A DNA stretch of 64,000 bases from Sugiyamaella lignohabitans (taxonomy: Eukaryota > Ascomycota > Dipodascomycetes > Dipodascales > Trichomonascaceae), in contig NC_031672.1 in NCBI RefSeq assembly GCF_001640025.1, positions 3,038,001 to 3,102,000 on the forward strand. The letters run 5' to 3'. Shown piece after piece: positions 1-10,643 of this stretch (positions are counted from its first letter, which is position 1; every line of letters starts with the position of its first letter). The position numbers and the translations under genes are program-made. The notes under the pieces are model-generated. The model was not told the DNA's origin. It worked only from the letters and a program-made list of their open reading frames with translations, and did no database searches.

Positions 1-556
1 TTTTATCATTCGCTAGAGTTTAGTTTGTTTTTTTGATTTTTTTTTGGTTGATCTGGCTTTTTTTTTGGTTTCTTGACTGTTGTCACTGGTACTGACTATT
101 TTGTTGAATTGATTAATTACTTGTTCTGTTTGTTCTGATTTGGCTGTTTGTTCTGTTGGCTGTCTTTGATTTAATTTTCATTTCATTTCTTTCATTGTTC
201 CGAGATCTAAATCGCGATTTAGGACATAACCGAACTGGATCTGACGTCAGTAAAAGCTTATCTAAGTTCATTGTTGTTATCTAAGATCTATCGTCTGTTA
301 ACACACGTATACATATTAGCAGTGATTTGACCTGGTTATTATTTTTATCACTGTTTTTGTTACTGTTGTAATTGCATTGTCATTGTCTCAATCGTCGTCT
401 TTTCCATTGGCTGCTCGATACTGTTAAATTAATTGCAGAACTGGATTTTGTCAATTTGCTTAATTAAAATCTTGACCCTTCATTCTTTCTCACCCCTCAC
501 CTAATACTAATAGTACACCTACTCTTATAACTACGACTACTACAACTACAATTACC
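1..556. promoter_or_regulatory. T-rich upstream region of the nucleotide-sugar transporter gene
   Basis: This stretch has no convincing gene. It is strongly T-rich on the plus strand at the left edge and becomes C/T/A-rich just before the ATG, as is common for yeast leaders. I see no GC palindrome here. It is probably promoter plus 5' leader of the gene starting at 557. Confidence 0.4.
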
Positions 557-1735
557 ATGTCGTCAGCTCCTACATTATTCGGTGTTCCTCTGAAATACCT
601 GTCACTGGTCACATTGACTGTACAGAACTCATCACTGATTCTGGTGATGCACTACTCCAGAGTCATGCCGGGATATACTGCAGACTCTAGATACTACGCA
701 TCCACTGCTGTGTTATTAAACGAAATCATCAAGTTCGTTTTCTGTACCATTGTATGTGTTTATCAACAAGGATTCAAATCTGCTTTTGAAGATGTGTTTT
801 CTGGCGATTGCTGGAAACTGTCGATTCCTGCTTTCCTATACACCCTGCAAAACACCCTGCAATATGTGGCAGTCTCTAATTTAGACGCTGCCACTTTCCA
901 AGTCACCTATCAATTGAAGATTCTGACTACTGCATTTTTCGCGGTTACTATTCTGCACAAAGACTTGTCGAAGCTTCAATGGCTGTGTTTGGTATTATTG
1001 ACGTTTGGAATTGGTTTGGTTCAAATGCCTCCTGAGGCATTCAATGGCTTAGTGGCTTTTGTTATTGAGAGTGCCACTACTGCTGTTGGCAAGGGCTCGC
1101 CAGTTGCTGAGGGTCCTGGGTCTACTAAACCTGCTGGCGGAAGTGCCAGCAAGCTCGGAGCCAAGGCTGCCAAGGTAGTAAGAGAAGTTGCTGCTGCCGT
1201 TGTCGAGAAGGAGGAAATGAACGGACTTATTGGTTTTGTTGCCGTGTCCATTGCTTGTATCCTTTCCGGTTTGGCTGGTATCTACTTCGAGAAAGTGCTC
1301 AAGGGATCTAAGAAGGTTTCTCTGTGGACTCGTAACGTGCAATTATCCATGTTCTCGCTGATTCCCGCTCTTTTCCTGGGTGTTCTTGCTAAAGACGGAA
1401 GCAAGATTGCCGAGAACGGGTTCTTCCACGGCTACAACAACGTCGTCTGGGCTGCCATCTGGCTGCAAGCCATTGGTGGTATTGTCGTAGCTCTCTGTGT
1501 CAAGTTCGCCGACAACATCGCCAAGAACTTCGCGACCTCCATCTCCATCCTCATCTCCTTCGTGGCCAGCGTCTACTTCTTCGACTTCGCGGTCCACGTC
1601 AATTTCCTCATCGGAGCCACCGTCGTCGTCGGCGTCACCTACCTCTACTCGCTCTCCCCGGCCTCTGCCCGACGCCCATCCTCCAGCGACGAAGAGTACA
1701 AACCACTCCCCGATCAGCGATCCCGCTCCGACTAA
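557..1735 (+). CDS. UDP-galactose/UDP-GlcNAc-type nucleotide-sugar transporter (SLC35A family)
   Basis: The 392-residue product is a hydrophobic multispan protein of the nucleotide-sugar transporter family, which exchanges UDP-sugars for UMP across Golgi or ER membranes. The N-terminal part (LTVQNSSLILVMHYSR, then RYYASTAVLLNEIIK) and the segment LQYVAVSNLDAATFQVTYQLKI are hallmark family sequences. About ten membrane segments are visible. Between residues 155 and 225 lies a long Gly/Ala/Ser/Lys-rich loop, longer than in most relatives. The C-terminus is a short charged cytosolic tail after the last membrane span. The start is the ATG after a C/A-rich leader and immediately precedes the conserved N-terminal region. 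Closest role by memory is the fission yeast Gms1 type; the exact sugar (UDP-Gal or UDP-GlcNAc) cannot be decided from sequence. A GC palindrome starts 88 bp after the stop. Confidence 0.9.
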   Translation: MSSAPTLFGVPLKYLSLVTLTVQNSSLILVMHYSRVMPGYTADSRYYASTAVLLNEIIKFVFCTIVCVYQQGFKSAFEDVFSGDCWKLSIPAFLYTLQNTLQYVAVSNLDAATFQVTYQLKILTTAFFAVTILHKDLSKLQWLCLVLLTFGIGLVQMPPEAFNGLVAFVIESATTAVGKGSPVAEGPGSTKPAGGSASKLGAKAAKVVREVAAAVVEKEEMNGLIGFVAVSIACILSGLAGIYFEKVLKGSKKVSLWTRNVQLSMFSLIPALFLGVLAKDGSKIAENGFFHGYNNVVWAAIWLQAIGGIVVALCVKFADNIAKNFATSISILISFVASVYFFDFAVHVNFLIGATVVVGVTYLYSLSPASARRPSSSDEEYKPLPDQRSRSD

Positions 1736-1822
1736 ACCACCCCACTATGGGGTTTAATTTAATTTAGAGGCTGAACACCTCAGCACGTAATATACCTTAA
1801 TACTCTACTTCTGGCCGGGGTG

Positions 1823-1961
1823 TGCCTCCGGCGGCTGGGGCTCCGCCCCAGACCCTGGTTGCTCCTGCTTCGCAGGAGTTGGCTGGGACCCGACACGAAA
1901 CGACTCGAGCGCAGCGAGAGGAGCCACGGGGTCTGGGGCAGAGCCCCAGCCGCCGGAGGCA
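1823..1961. repeat. GC palindrome element 1, two arms
   Basis: Left arm begins TGCCTCCGGCGGC, has core hairpin CTGGGGC-TCC-GCCCCAG and inner hairpin CTCCTGC-TTC-GCAGGAG. The right arm is its inverted counterpart with core loop AGA and the CTCGAG-type inner module. Flanks GGGG on the left and GACCCC on the right extend the outer stem. It is almost the exact reverse complement of the copy at 2405-2543. Confidence 0.95.
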
Positions 1962-2404
1962 GACCCCTGCAAAAACTTTCACGAAGAAAAAAATCGATTA
2001 GAAATACAGAATCCGAACCGAGTACTACAAAGATCTGTGACTGTTAGTTGAGGTCCAGGAAGGAAGAAAACAAACACTTGTGGCAGAAAATAGATCAGAA
2101 ATTTGGGTATATTTGAGAAACCACACAGATGGCCATGTGCGAGAGAGAACAAGTAACCCGCTACATGGCCATTCGGACTGGTGCACAGCAAACTTTTCTC
2201 GTCATTCAGCTCGGCAAACAAGTGTCAACAACTTCATTTTTTTGTACTTACAAACTCGATTGGCAGGTGGTGAAGAGACAGAGATCATATCATGCACCCG
2301 TGAAATTTATACTCTCATCCCCTGGTCTCTAACCGGGTACCGTGACTGTCATTTGCCAGTCCTTTACCCGGGTGCTACTGTCCTATATAAGCATAACGGG
2401 GACA

Positions 2405-2543
2405 TGCCTCCGGCGGCTGGGGCTCCGCCCCAGACCCCGTGGCTCCTCTCGCTGCGCTCGAGTCGTTTCGTGTCGGGTCCCAGCCAACTCCTGCGAAGCA
2501 GGAGCAACCAGGGTCTGGGGCGGAGCCCCAGCCGCCGGAGGCA
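2405..2543. repeat. GC palindrome element 2, two arms
   Basis: Same length (139 bp) as the copy at 1823-1961 and essentially its reverse complement, including the roughly 26 bp non-palindromic centre. The left arm has the CTCGAG module, the right arm the GCAGGAG module. The core loops are TCC and GGA. Confidence 0.95.
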
Positions 2544-3136
2544 GACCCCGCCAGGAGCCGGAAATAGTATTGCCCAAACGGGCCAGTTCATAAAACGGAT
2601 CTGGCAGTATGGTATGCACCCGGTCGACACAGCGTTGGAGGGTCGCTCAGGGGCTGAAACTGATTAGGGTTGAGACATGCGGATATAAAGTTCGAGGACA
2701 TGAAACAGGGGTCGAACTGGTCGAGTCTAAAGCTAGTTTTTTTTGCGGCGTAAACGTCTGACAGCGTTTCACCGGCTGTATTCACGAGACTGTCTCGGGG
2801 AAAAGTGCCTGCCCGATAATACGGGTTGGCTGATTTTATTAATAATTGCACTTTAAACGATGGAAGTACAGAAGTGGACAGACCGATCAGATTGCAAGAT
2901 CTGAGGTACCAATCAACCGATAAGCCTCGGCGTGTGGCCGACCAACCGACTGACACAAACCCGATTGCTCGATTGTTGGGAAAAAGCGCCAGTTCGCCGA
3001 CCAGCAGCAGCAGCAGCAGCAGCCTGTCAACGTCGAGCCCGCGTGTGTGCCTGGCGATTCTCAGGGGCACATGCACTCACGATCCATTGTCTCATCCGAA
3101 AATAATATCCTCGTATTGGAGGTGTGCCTCGGGGTG

Positions 3137-3292
3137 TGCCTCCGGCGGCTGGGGCGCTGCCCCAGACCCCGTTGCTCCTGCTTCGCAGGAGATTCGTCGG
3201 GGGGTGGGTGTTACTGGGGACCGCGACGCTCCGACTCGAGCGAAGCGAGAGGAGCAGCGGGGTCTGGGGCGGAGCCCCAGCCGCCGGAGGCA
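3137..3292. repeat. GC palindrome element 3, two arms
   Basis: The left arm has core loop GCT and the GCAGGAG hairpin. The right arm has core loop GGA and the CTCGAG module. The centre is about 40 bp and contains GGGGACCG. The first 9 bp (GTGTGCCTC) are partly duplicated immediately upstream at about 3122. Confidence 0.93.
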
Positions 3293-4142
3293 GAGGCCCC
3301 AGACGCGCGTTTACAGGACCGTGATTCGATCTGGTGAAGCACATCGGTTGGGTCGATACGGCCAGTGCCGCCTGTGATAAATAATGTCGGATTATAGTGT
3401 GGATAGAGTGGATGGAAAACAGGAGGAGAAGGATGGACGTTCCTGAATATCGACGTTCGGTGTTGCTTTTTTATCGAGTGAAGCGTCAGTTTATTTTTAA
3501 TCTCAAGTGCTAGAGGCCTAATTAGGAACTGTAATTAAAACTCGCACAGCAGAACGCGAGATGGACGCGGGTGCGCAATCCATTATCAGCGGGCGCCGCC
3601 AGCCAGCCCGCTGGCGATTCCGCGTCTGCACCAGATCGAGCCGATCCTGATTATATTAGATTGTCCATATAATAAATAAAATTAACTAACTGCAACTAGG
3701 TAAAAACAAACTATATAATACTGCATGGATGTTTCCTGTTACGGTAATTACCGCCTTGTATAGGCTAAGATCCAAGTAATAACCTCTGTCGATCTGGAGA
3801 TCTGGTGTAGGTTGGACGATCAAGGGGCCGGTTCGTACATGACATGCGTAACGCCTGTTGTTAAGATTGGAAGTCACACCAGCCTCGAGACTTGCTGGAC
3901 CCAGCTAGCAAAAAACCGCGGTACCCGCCATCGAACGCGACCAGCTGGTTCGTGTTGATAAGTGCGATTGTTCGTGTTTCATGTGTACAAACCGAGTTTT
4001 GAATGTCGTTTGTAAAACAACTGGCATTGTGTGAATGCTACTGAGATCATTGTAGAGTAGAGGCGCTCGAAGCAGTGGGATCCACTCCCGAGAAAAAGCC
4101 GGAGCTGTTTACTGCGTTTCTGCTGCACGTTGACACCGTCAA

Positions 4143-4177
<35 letters not shown>

Positions 4178-4191
4178 AAAAGCAACAGCAG
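4143..4191. repeat. CAG/CAA simple repeat
   Basis: An imperfect run of CAG and CAA units in a gene-free region. A shorter CAG run lies at about 3001-3023. No coding ORF around it is credible. Confidence 0.85.
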
Positions 4192-4686
4192 GGGTCTGAT
4201 CTTTGTCAGTCGAGATAGCGCATGGTCACAAACCATATCACAAGTGTCCTCGCTGCTGCTGATGCTGCTGCTGGTGATAATCGTGTCAGCCACGTGTGGG
4301 CCATTTGGCCTGTCAATCCATCAATCAAGCAAGCAAGTCAGCAGACCGATAGACAAGCAGGCTGGCATGCTGGAGCCAAGCCGAAAAGCGAAGAATTCAG
4401 GGGTAACTGATCGCGTCAAATTAGTCAATAGATACACAGATAAAACGAGCGACAGCCGATAGACATATGTGCGTGTCAGTGTTTGTCCTAGGAGAGATAT
4501 GAATGCCACTAGAACACACCCGGAAACGGAATGACAACCACACCCCCCTCAGCCCAACTGAGAAATACGTTGAAGACGCTGGATCCAGCTAACCCTGCAG
4601 CACTGGCGCAGATAGCCAGATCTAAGTTAGAGTTCTGATAAAGCCAGCCTGCATACAACCCGGAGTGTTGCCAGGGGGTGGAGGAC

Positions 4687-4829
4687 TGCCTCCGGCGGCT
4701 GGGGCTCCGCCCCAGACCCTGGTTGCTCCTGCTTCGCAGGAGATGGTGGCCGGTGCCGGGGGCGCAACGACTCGAGCGCAGCGAGAGGAGCAACCAGGGT
4801 CTGGGGCGGAGCCCCAGCCGCCGGAGGCA
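4687..4829. repeat. GC palindrome element 4, two arms
   Basis: The left arm has core loop TCC, the CAGACCCTGG joint and the GCAGGAG hairpin. The right arm has loop GGA and the CTCGAG module. Both arms share the GGTTGCTCC/GGAGCAACC joint, so pairing extends to the inner modules. Confidence 0.94.
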
Positions 4830-5040
4830 GTCACCACTGCCAGATCGGTCGGGTGGGCCTCGATGCATGATTCAACGAACAATAGAACTTGTTCTGTGCA
4901 CATCGGGCCAGATGACCAGGCTATAGATCTGGCGGTGTTATAGGTCAGCGGTGGTGATCGGGTCAGGTGGTGATGGGTCGATGTAATAGCGACATGCAAT
5001 AGCCACCGATCGGTAAATTAACAAGAGACCAATGGCCTGC

Positions 5041-5130
5041 CAACAACAACCACCGGCAGCAGCAGAACTACCATCAGAGCCATCAGCGTCAGCAGCGTCA
5101 GCAGCAGCAGCAGCATCAGAATCAAAGCAG
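5041..5130. repeat. CAA/CAG/CATCAG-type simple repeat
   Basis: A degenerate trinucleotide-rich segment with CAACAA, CAGCAG, CATCAG and CGTCAG units in gene-free DNA. Confidence 0.7.
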
Positions 5131-5876
5131 CATTGATCTCAGGAGCGACCAGCCACGGGCTAATAATAAACAAAGTTAATGGACACATCTCGCCAGATGC
5201 GTCACCAGGAGGTTGAAGAAAGTTTGAAGGTGTAAACCTGAACTTGACATGAACCATAACTCGAACCGCAAAGAATCAGAATCTTAACTATACCTCCTGA
5301 TCCAGTGTCTGCCAGCCGGTCTGTATGTGGGTATATTCAGGGTTCATTCACAAGGTTTGATTGTTAGCAGACTAGCGCCTGTAATCTCCCAAGATCATCG
5401 ACGTGAATCTGCTTAATCCGGCAGGATCAGTCGTTAATCTTGTTTTATTAGTCCCAAGCTAAATAGCTAAATAAAGGTTTAGTTAGTAACCTTTTTTATT
5501 TTTAAACTGGAAAGCCATTTTTTTTCTTGTCTCTGTACTCGAGATCTGAGACTTGTCAAACAAGAAAACAAGACAGCCGAACCCCTTTTTTTTTCTTTTA
5601 AAAAAAGATTTTTGTTGACTAAAGACCCTATCTTGTCTCCTGGACTGACAGGTGTGATTCAGTAACGATTCCGGCTGCTGGTAGCAGCCTCGGCAGGCCA
5701 AGCTCCGACCGCCAAAATGGCAGGCCCCGTCCGAATACCGAGAGTGGCCTAGCAAACATTGCCTTGCCATATCATATGCGACAATCGGCGTGGGTTTGAC
5801 ATAATCTGGAAATGAGTCAAAACCCTAAGGAAAAACAAATTCCTCTCCAAAAAAGAAACGGCTGGCTTGGGGGGCC

Positions 5877-6060
5877 TGCCTCCGGCGGCTGGGGCTCTGC
5901 CCCAGACCCCGCTGCTCCTCTCGCTACGCTCGAGTCGGGCGTCGGCGGGCCAGTCAGGCTGAAAATATAGACCCCAGCGGCCGGGGGACCCATACGCCCG
6001 ACTCGAGCGTAGCGAGAGGAGCAACCAGGGTCTGGGGCGGAGCCCCAGCCGCCGGAGGCA
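5877..6060. repeat. GC palindrome element 5, two arms with matching inner modules
   Basis: Both arms carry the CTCGAG inner module with the same CTACGCTCGAG variant, followed by GTCGGGCG on the left and CGCCCGAC on the right, so the inverted repeat is longer than in other copies. Core loops are TCT and GGA. The centre is about 40 bp. Confidence 0.93.
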
Positions 6061-6151
6061 CACCCTCCCTGCCAGCAATGTCTGAACGCTTGGACCATTA
6101 CAGTTGTGACAGCTGGCGTGGTTTTAAAGTTAGGCTTTTGGCCCCGGGACA

Positions 6152-6208
6152 TGCCTCTGGCAGCTGGGGCTCCGCCCCAAGACCCTGGTTGCTCCTGCTT
6201 CGCAGGAG
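6152..6208 (+). repeat. GC palindrome, single left arm (locus 6)
   Basis: A single arm with a few substitutions (TGCCTCTGGCAGC, CCCCAAGACC). It ends with the GCAGGAG hairpin. No facing arm is present. Confidence 0.88.
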
Positions 6209-6699
6209 GTTGGGCCAGAGCCGTTTTGGCGGCACATGCTAGCTGAAGCCCGGCCCCGGCCGGCTCAGGGGACCATGCCAGCACAAACACGTCGACGTAC
6301 ATATGTAGTGTGGGCATCCATTCATGTGCTGCACCCCTCGGTGATAGGTGTGGTGCTGAGACAATCGCTCTTACAATAGCCATTAATTAAATTAATTGTT
6401 TGGGACTGCATATAACAAGGATTTTTTCATGCTGTAGCTGGTTTGCTGACCTATTGCAGTAAATGTACGTACATGCTATGCCATGCCATGCCTATGCCTC
6501 ACAATCAAAAAAGATGACCTGATGATGAAAATGGTTGCTGGCATTTATGATAGTTTGTTTTATTTGCTGGGCATACAGTGACCATAGCCGGTAGTGTGTC
6601 GTTAGCCCAACTAGGAATCTGCCAATCGCCCATCCGGTAATTAATAGCCAATCGTACCCCCAGTAATAAACCTGCTAATCACCCCAGTTAATAAATAGT

Positions 6700-6870
6700 C
6701 ATAACTGTAGCACCTAGCTACAGCAGTTAATAGCTATACTAGGTGCTACAGCAGTTAATAGCTATAACAGTTGATAGCTATAGCTCAGCAGGTGCAGTAA
6801 ATAGCTTAGTAGATAATAGCTTAGTAGATAATAGCTTAGCAGTAATAGCTTAGCTGTTAATAAACTAGTA
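6700..6870. repeat. AT-rich tandem repeat built on TTAATAGCTA / TAATAGCTTAG
   Basis: Units such as AGCAGTTAATAGCTATA and AGTAGATAATAGCTTAGT recur with variation. It contains a near copy of the block with CTAGGTGCTACAGCAG. There is no coding potential. Similar TAATA-spaced words continue leftwards to about 6600. Confidence 0.75.
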
Positions 6871-7593
6871 ACAATAGAGCATAGTACATTATCCCTGTTG
6901 ACTATCACATCGGCCCATCTGACAGTAAATGAACTATGAAGGGGACTGAAGCACACATGAACAAAAGATCTATTGCACTGACTGGACTAATAATGAACAA
7001 AAACCAGGGAACAAATTTAATAAAAAAAATTATAGAAAAAATTAATAAAAAGAGCAAATAGAAAAAACAAAAAAAAATAAAAGACATGAATGTAACAGCA
7101 AGAAAGGAGAGAGACAAGACAAACTGGAATATAATAATTAATTCATGGGAAAATATGTCTGGCGCATATAATATAATAATATATATAAAATATTTTCCCT
7201 GTAAACCCCCCTCCACATAGGCGGCGGCGAAGATCTAAACCGATTGTCGAGAGGTTCTGACAGACGTATGTCTATCATCCCCAACTAATTTAGACTGACA
7301 TTCTGGAAACCCTGGCATGCCAAGCTCCTGTCCTATCTGAGTAATTTCAGCCGCCATCCAATGTACCAAGAAGCCCCTGTTATGTTCATTATTCATTAAA
7401 ACTGTCAGAAATTACAGCACGTTCCTGTGAGCTATATACAATAACGGTATAAATCTATGTGTGAAGGGACATGGGTCTTTAGGTCGGTCTTCTGATCTTT
7501 TATTATTTTTATTTATTTTATTATAGGTTAAAGAATTTTGATGAGTTGGGCCCGGCTCTGACTGACTGAAGGGGTCTCTGTCTGTACTTCGGG

Positions 7594-7621
7594 TTCTGCT
7601 TCTGCTTCTGCTTCTGCTTCG
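7594..7621. repeat. TTCTGC hexanucleotide repeat
   Basis: Four to five tandem copies of a TTCTGC-like unit in gene-free DNA. Confidence 0.8.
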
Positions 7622-8118
7622 GCCTCTTTGTGCTAGAACGGTAACGGAACATGCGAATTAATACGGATAATCGTTTAAAAATTCCGCACTGATTTACACA
7701 GGTAGCCATTTTAAACGGGAATAATATGCCTGTCAGGCTGGTTGGCAGGCAGCCAGCGCCAGAAGCACGGCGGTTTAAGCCCAGTCGGGCTGATGAAGCC
7801 CAAACGCCAGCTGTAAATAGAACGTCGTACAGTTTTCAACGTTAGTTTAAGCCCGAACAAGCTAGTGAGCCAGGCCGGTTCCGGTTGGGCAGCACACAGA
7901 TTCACGCAGATTCAGCCTGACCGCCACTACCAGGCGGGTTAGGCGGGGGATGGCCCCGAACCTAGCCTGGATTCTGGTTGGCAGATCTGTCTCATTTCAC
8001 GTTAAATGAAGAACAAGCCCTTATCGCACTGGGATAGCCGCTACCCCACCTGCCATATTCACTGCACTGGCGGCTGCTGTTCGGGCTGGCCCGCTCCATT
8101 GCCCCGGGGGGTGGGTTC

Positions 8119-8256
8119 TGCCTCCGGCGGCTGGGGCTCCGCCCCAGACCCCGTGGCTCCTCTCGCTCCGCTCGAGTCGGTTCCTCAACGGTCCCAGCCA
8201 ACTCCTGCGAAGCAGGAGCTACGGGGTCTGGGGCAGCGCCCCAGCCGCCGGAGGCA
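8119..8256. repeat. GC palindrome element 7, two arms
   Basis: The left arm has loop TCC and the CTCGAG module. The right arm has loop AGC and the GCAGGAG hairpin. The centre contains GGTCCCAGCC, as in several other copies. A degraded arm-like fragment (CTGGGGCAGCACCCTAGCCGC) lies at about 8290-8315. Confidence 0.93.
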
Positions 8257-9265
8257 CACACCCCCCACCACCAGGACCCTGGCCGGGCGCTGGGGCAGCA
8301 CCCTAGCCGCTGGAGCCACATCACCCGCCCCACCATCGGCCTGCCCCTTGGACGTTTTCTGACAGAGATCCTGCCCCCCCTGGCCTGCCACCTCGTCGCT
8401 CCGCCAGTGGAGGGGGAGCAGGCTGGATCATGGCTGACTGCAGGACAAAACAAGATAATATCGACGCTCGTAAAACAAACGCATGCGCAAAAAGAAATGC
8501 ATGATACCCCTTTATATGTAAAAAAGCAAAGCGCAAAAAGCAATTAGTGCATGAGAAAAGGAGTCGGCAGGTCGCGTTTTAAAGCCTAAAATGCATGCGA
8601 CTACTAGGTACCAAGAAAGAAGAAAAAACCCACCCTGCGATTGATTTAAATGGTAATATATGGTGGTAATGCAAATCCATTATTTAAATAAAGATCCATT
8701 CCCCGGATATCTATTTTGCAACCAGTGTCTTTTTTCTATTTCACTTGCAACACTGTTTGCTTGTTCTATTTGTCTATCGTCAGTTTGGAACAACAATCTT
8801 ATTTTTTAAATTAAGCTATAGATTAGCTTTGATTCATTCTATCCTTAAATCTGTACATTTCATCTCTCTCTGTGGTTCTTATTTTCTATCCGCCGGTCGG
8901 TCATTAAAATTAGTTTTGCAAAGAAAAAGATTATTTGCTGGAGACGTATTTACGAGTATCTCCGGTTTATCGTTTTCATTGAGTTCTATTATCTCTTGTC
9001 TATCAATATCATATCATCCATTAGCTGGTAATTTGTTTTGGTACTGGTTGTGATTGATCTTGTATTTCCCGTATTTGTCCGGTCTTGTTTTCATCTCATC
9101 TTGCTTAAATCACTAGCAGCAGACTGGCAGCTCGTGTGTTCCATCTTAATATTCGCTAATAACCTTGTTGATCTGTCTATTGGTACTATATCAATAGCTC
9201 TAGATCCACTATCTACACACTCACACTAATCATCCCAACACATTACTTTCCTAAACATATTCACA

Positions 9266-10381
9266 ATGACAGACAAACAGGCTTTGGACGTCTTTATTAG
9301 ACAGCCCGTCAACCAGTCGATGATCAACTATCTGGCCTCGACTACTTTAACAGTGATCAAATGCGACCCTCCTACTCCCACCTCGATGCCCATTTCCCCA
9401 CCTCCCTCGCCTGGCTCGGGTTCTAATGTCCCTCTGCCAACACTCAACTCATTCATCACTACCCTGGTTCAAAAGTCTAATGTCCAGACTCCTACTCTGA
9501 TGACCACACTCGTTTACTTGGCACGTCTGCGCCAGAAACTGCCTTCTATGGCCAAGGGAATGGCATGTACCTGCCACCGAATCTTCTTAGCATGTCTAAT
9601 TATGGCTGCTAAGAATCTGAATGATTCGTCTCCCAAGAACAAGTACTGGGCCAAGTACACTCTTGGACTGTTTAACATTGCAGAGGTGAATCTCATGGAG
9701 AAGCAACTTCTGTATCTGCTGGACTGGGATCTTAGAGTACGTTCTTCGGATTTGTACACCCATTTCGCACCCTTTCTGCGACCTATTAAGGACAATCTCA
9801 AGCAAAAGATGGCCTTGCAACATGCCCAGCAAGCTGCTCATCACCATGTGGCTCACCATCACCACCACTCTCACCAGTCACAAATGCATGTTGCTCCCAG
9901 CTACTCGCCATATTATGAGACACCATCGAACCCATACAACAATGTGTCATCATCTCATCACGCATACAACACACCACCAGTGAGTCCGTACCGACGAATG
10001 CCCACCAGCTCATCGAGCTCGTCGGTTTCATCTGCCTCGTCGGCCGCTCACATGTACCAACACCACCAATCGCATGCACAATACTACCAAGCAGTGCCTC
10101 CACTGTCGACATCGTCATCAGCATCTTCGCTATCCACCACATCGTCTTCATATTCAGCTGGCTCGTCATCACCATCGCCCATTCTGTCGATGCCCAGCCC
10201 AACCACCATGGGCGTTGGCTACGCCCTGTCGCCTTCCGACTACACTCGCTCATTAACTGCATCCAAGAAACCTGCTCCTCGACTCGGCGGTTCCACAAAG
10301 AACAGGCTACGATTCTGGTCGCGGTCCAACCAAGGCAACGACTACTACTCGTACATGGACGACAGCGTCCGTGCTGTATAA
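9266..10381 (+). CDS. PCL1: Pho85-type G1 cyclin, PCL1/PCL2 class
   Basis: The 371-residue product has an N-terminal cyclin box at about residues 60-155. Highly conserved stretches are NVQTPTLMTTLVYLARLRQ, then CHRIFLACLIMAAKNLNDSS, NKYWAKYTLGLF and NLMEKQLLYLLDWDLRV. These match the Pcl1/Pcl2/Pcl9 cyclins that activate the kinase Pho85 in G1 for morphogenesis and cell-cycle entry. The C-terminal half is low complexity: a His-rich run near residues 190-212 followed by Ser/Pro/Tyr-rich sequence, so it is longer than the roughly 300-residue baker's yeast proteins. The ATG follows a C/A-rich leader. The next gene converges from the right, with a GC palindrome filling the gap. Class assignment is firm; which of PCL1, PCL2 or PCL9 is the orthologue is not decided. 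Confidence 0.9.
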   Translation: MTDKQALDVFIRQPVNQSMINYLASTTLTVIKCDPPTPTSMPISPPPSPGSGSNVPLPTLNSFITTLVQKSNVQTPTLMTTLVYLARLRQKLPSMAKGMACTCHRIFLACLIMAAKNLNDSSPKNKYWAKYTLGLFNIAEVNLMEKQLLYLLDWDLRVRSSDLYTHFAPFLRPIKDNLKQKMALQHAQQAAHHHVAHHHHHSHQSQMHVAPSYSPYYETPSNPYNNVSSSHHAYNTPPVSPYRRMPTSSSSSSVSSASSAAHMYQHHQSHAQYYQAVPPLSTSSSASSLSTTSSSYSAGSSSPSPILSMPSPTTMGVGYALSPSDYTRSLTASKKPAPRLGGSTKNRLRFWSRSNQGNDYYSYMDDSVRAV

Positions 10382-10491
10382 CTGCCCATTTTCTTCCCTT
10401 GCATTTATTTAACGACCTTGTGACGACGATATTTAGACCCTTTGCATTAATAATATTCTCCCTTAACGACGTATATTTGCTGTGGTGGTGC

Positions 10492-10628
10492 TGCCTCCGG
10501 CGGCTGGGGATCCGCCCCAGACCCTGGTTGTCCTCGCTTCGCGAGCCGCGGGGGGTCGCCCGAAGCCCGACTCGAGCGTAGCGAGAGGAGCTACGGGGTC
10601 TGGGGCAGAGCCCCAGCCGCCGGAGGCA
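10492..10628. repeat. GC palindrome element 8, two arms, between convergent genes
   Basis: It lies between the cyclin stop (10381) and the MTG2 stop (10644), only 16 bp from the latter. The left arm has core CTGGGGATCCGCCCCAG and an inner CTCGC-TTC-GCGAG hairpin. The right arm has loop AGA and the CTCGAG module. Either transcript could contain it in its 3' UTR. Confidence 0.93.
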
Positions 10629-10643
10629 GTTAGGGATCGCGGA

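Larger units (their letters stand above)
1736..9265. other. 7.5 kb gene-free region upstream of the cyclin gene
   Basis: I find no ORF with family resemblance or plausible codon pattern on either strand. The longer ORFs run through the GC palindromes and are artefacts of those repeats. The region holds six two-armed or one-armed palindromes and one erased fragment (listed separately), CAG/CAA-type simple repeats near 3.0, 4.15 and 5.05 kb, a TTCTGC repeat near 7.6 kb, and an AT-rich tandem repeat at 6.7-6.87 kb. It could be an extended promoter for the cyclin gene or carry unrecognised non-coding RNA. Confidence 0.5.

Noticed and set aside
1797..2667. Numerous ORFs of 60-195 residues spanning the GC palindromes, with recurrent peptides such as PPAAGAPPQTP and CLRRLGLRPRP
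   Set aside because: The same peptides appear wherever a palindrome arm is read in a given frame, on both strands. They are translation artefacts of the repeat, not genes.
6905..7216. 103-residue very hydrophobic minus-strand ORF
   Set aside because: It arises from an A/T homopolymer-rich stretch; all residues are those expected from AT-rich codons (F, I, L, Y), so chance is the better explanation.
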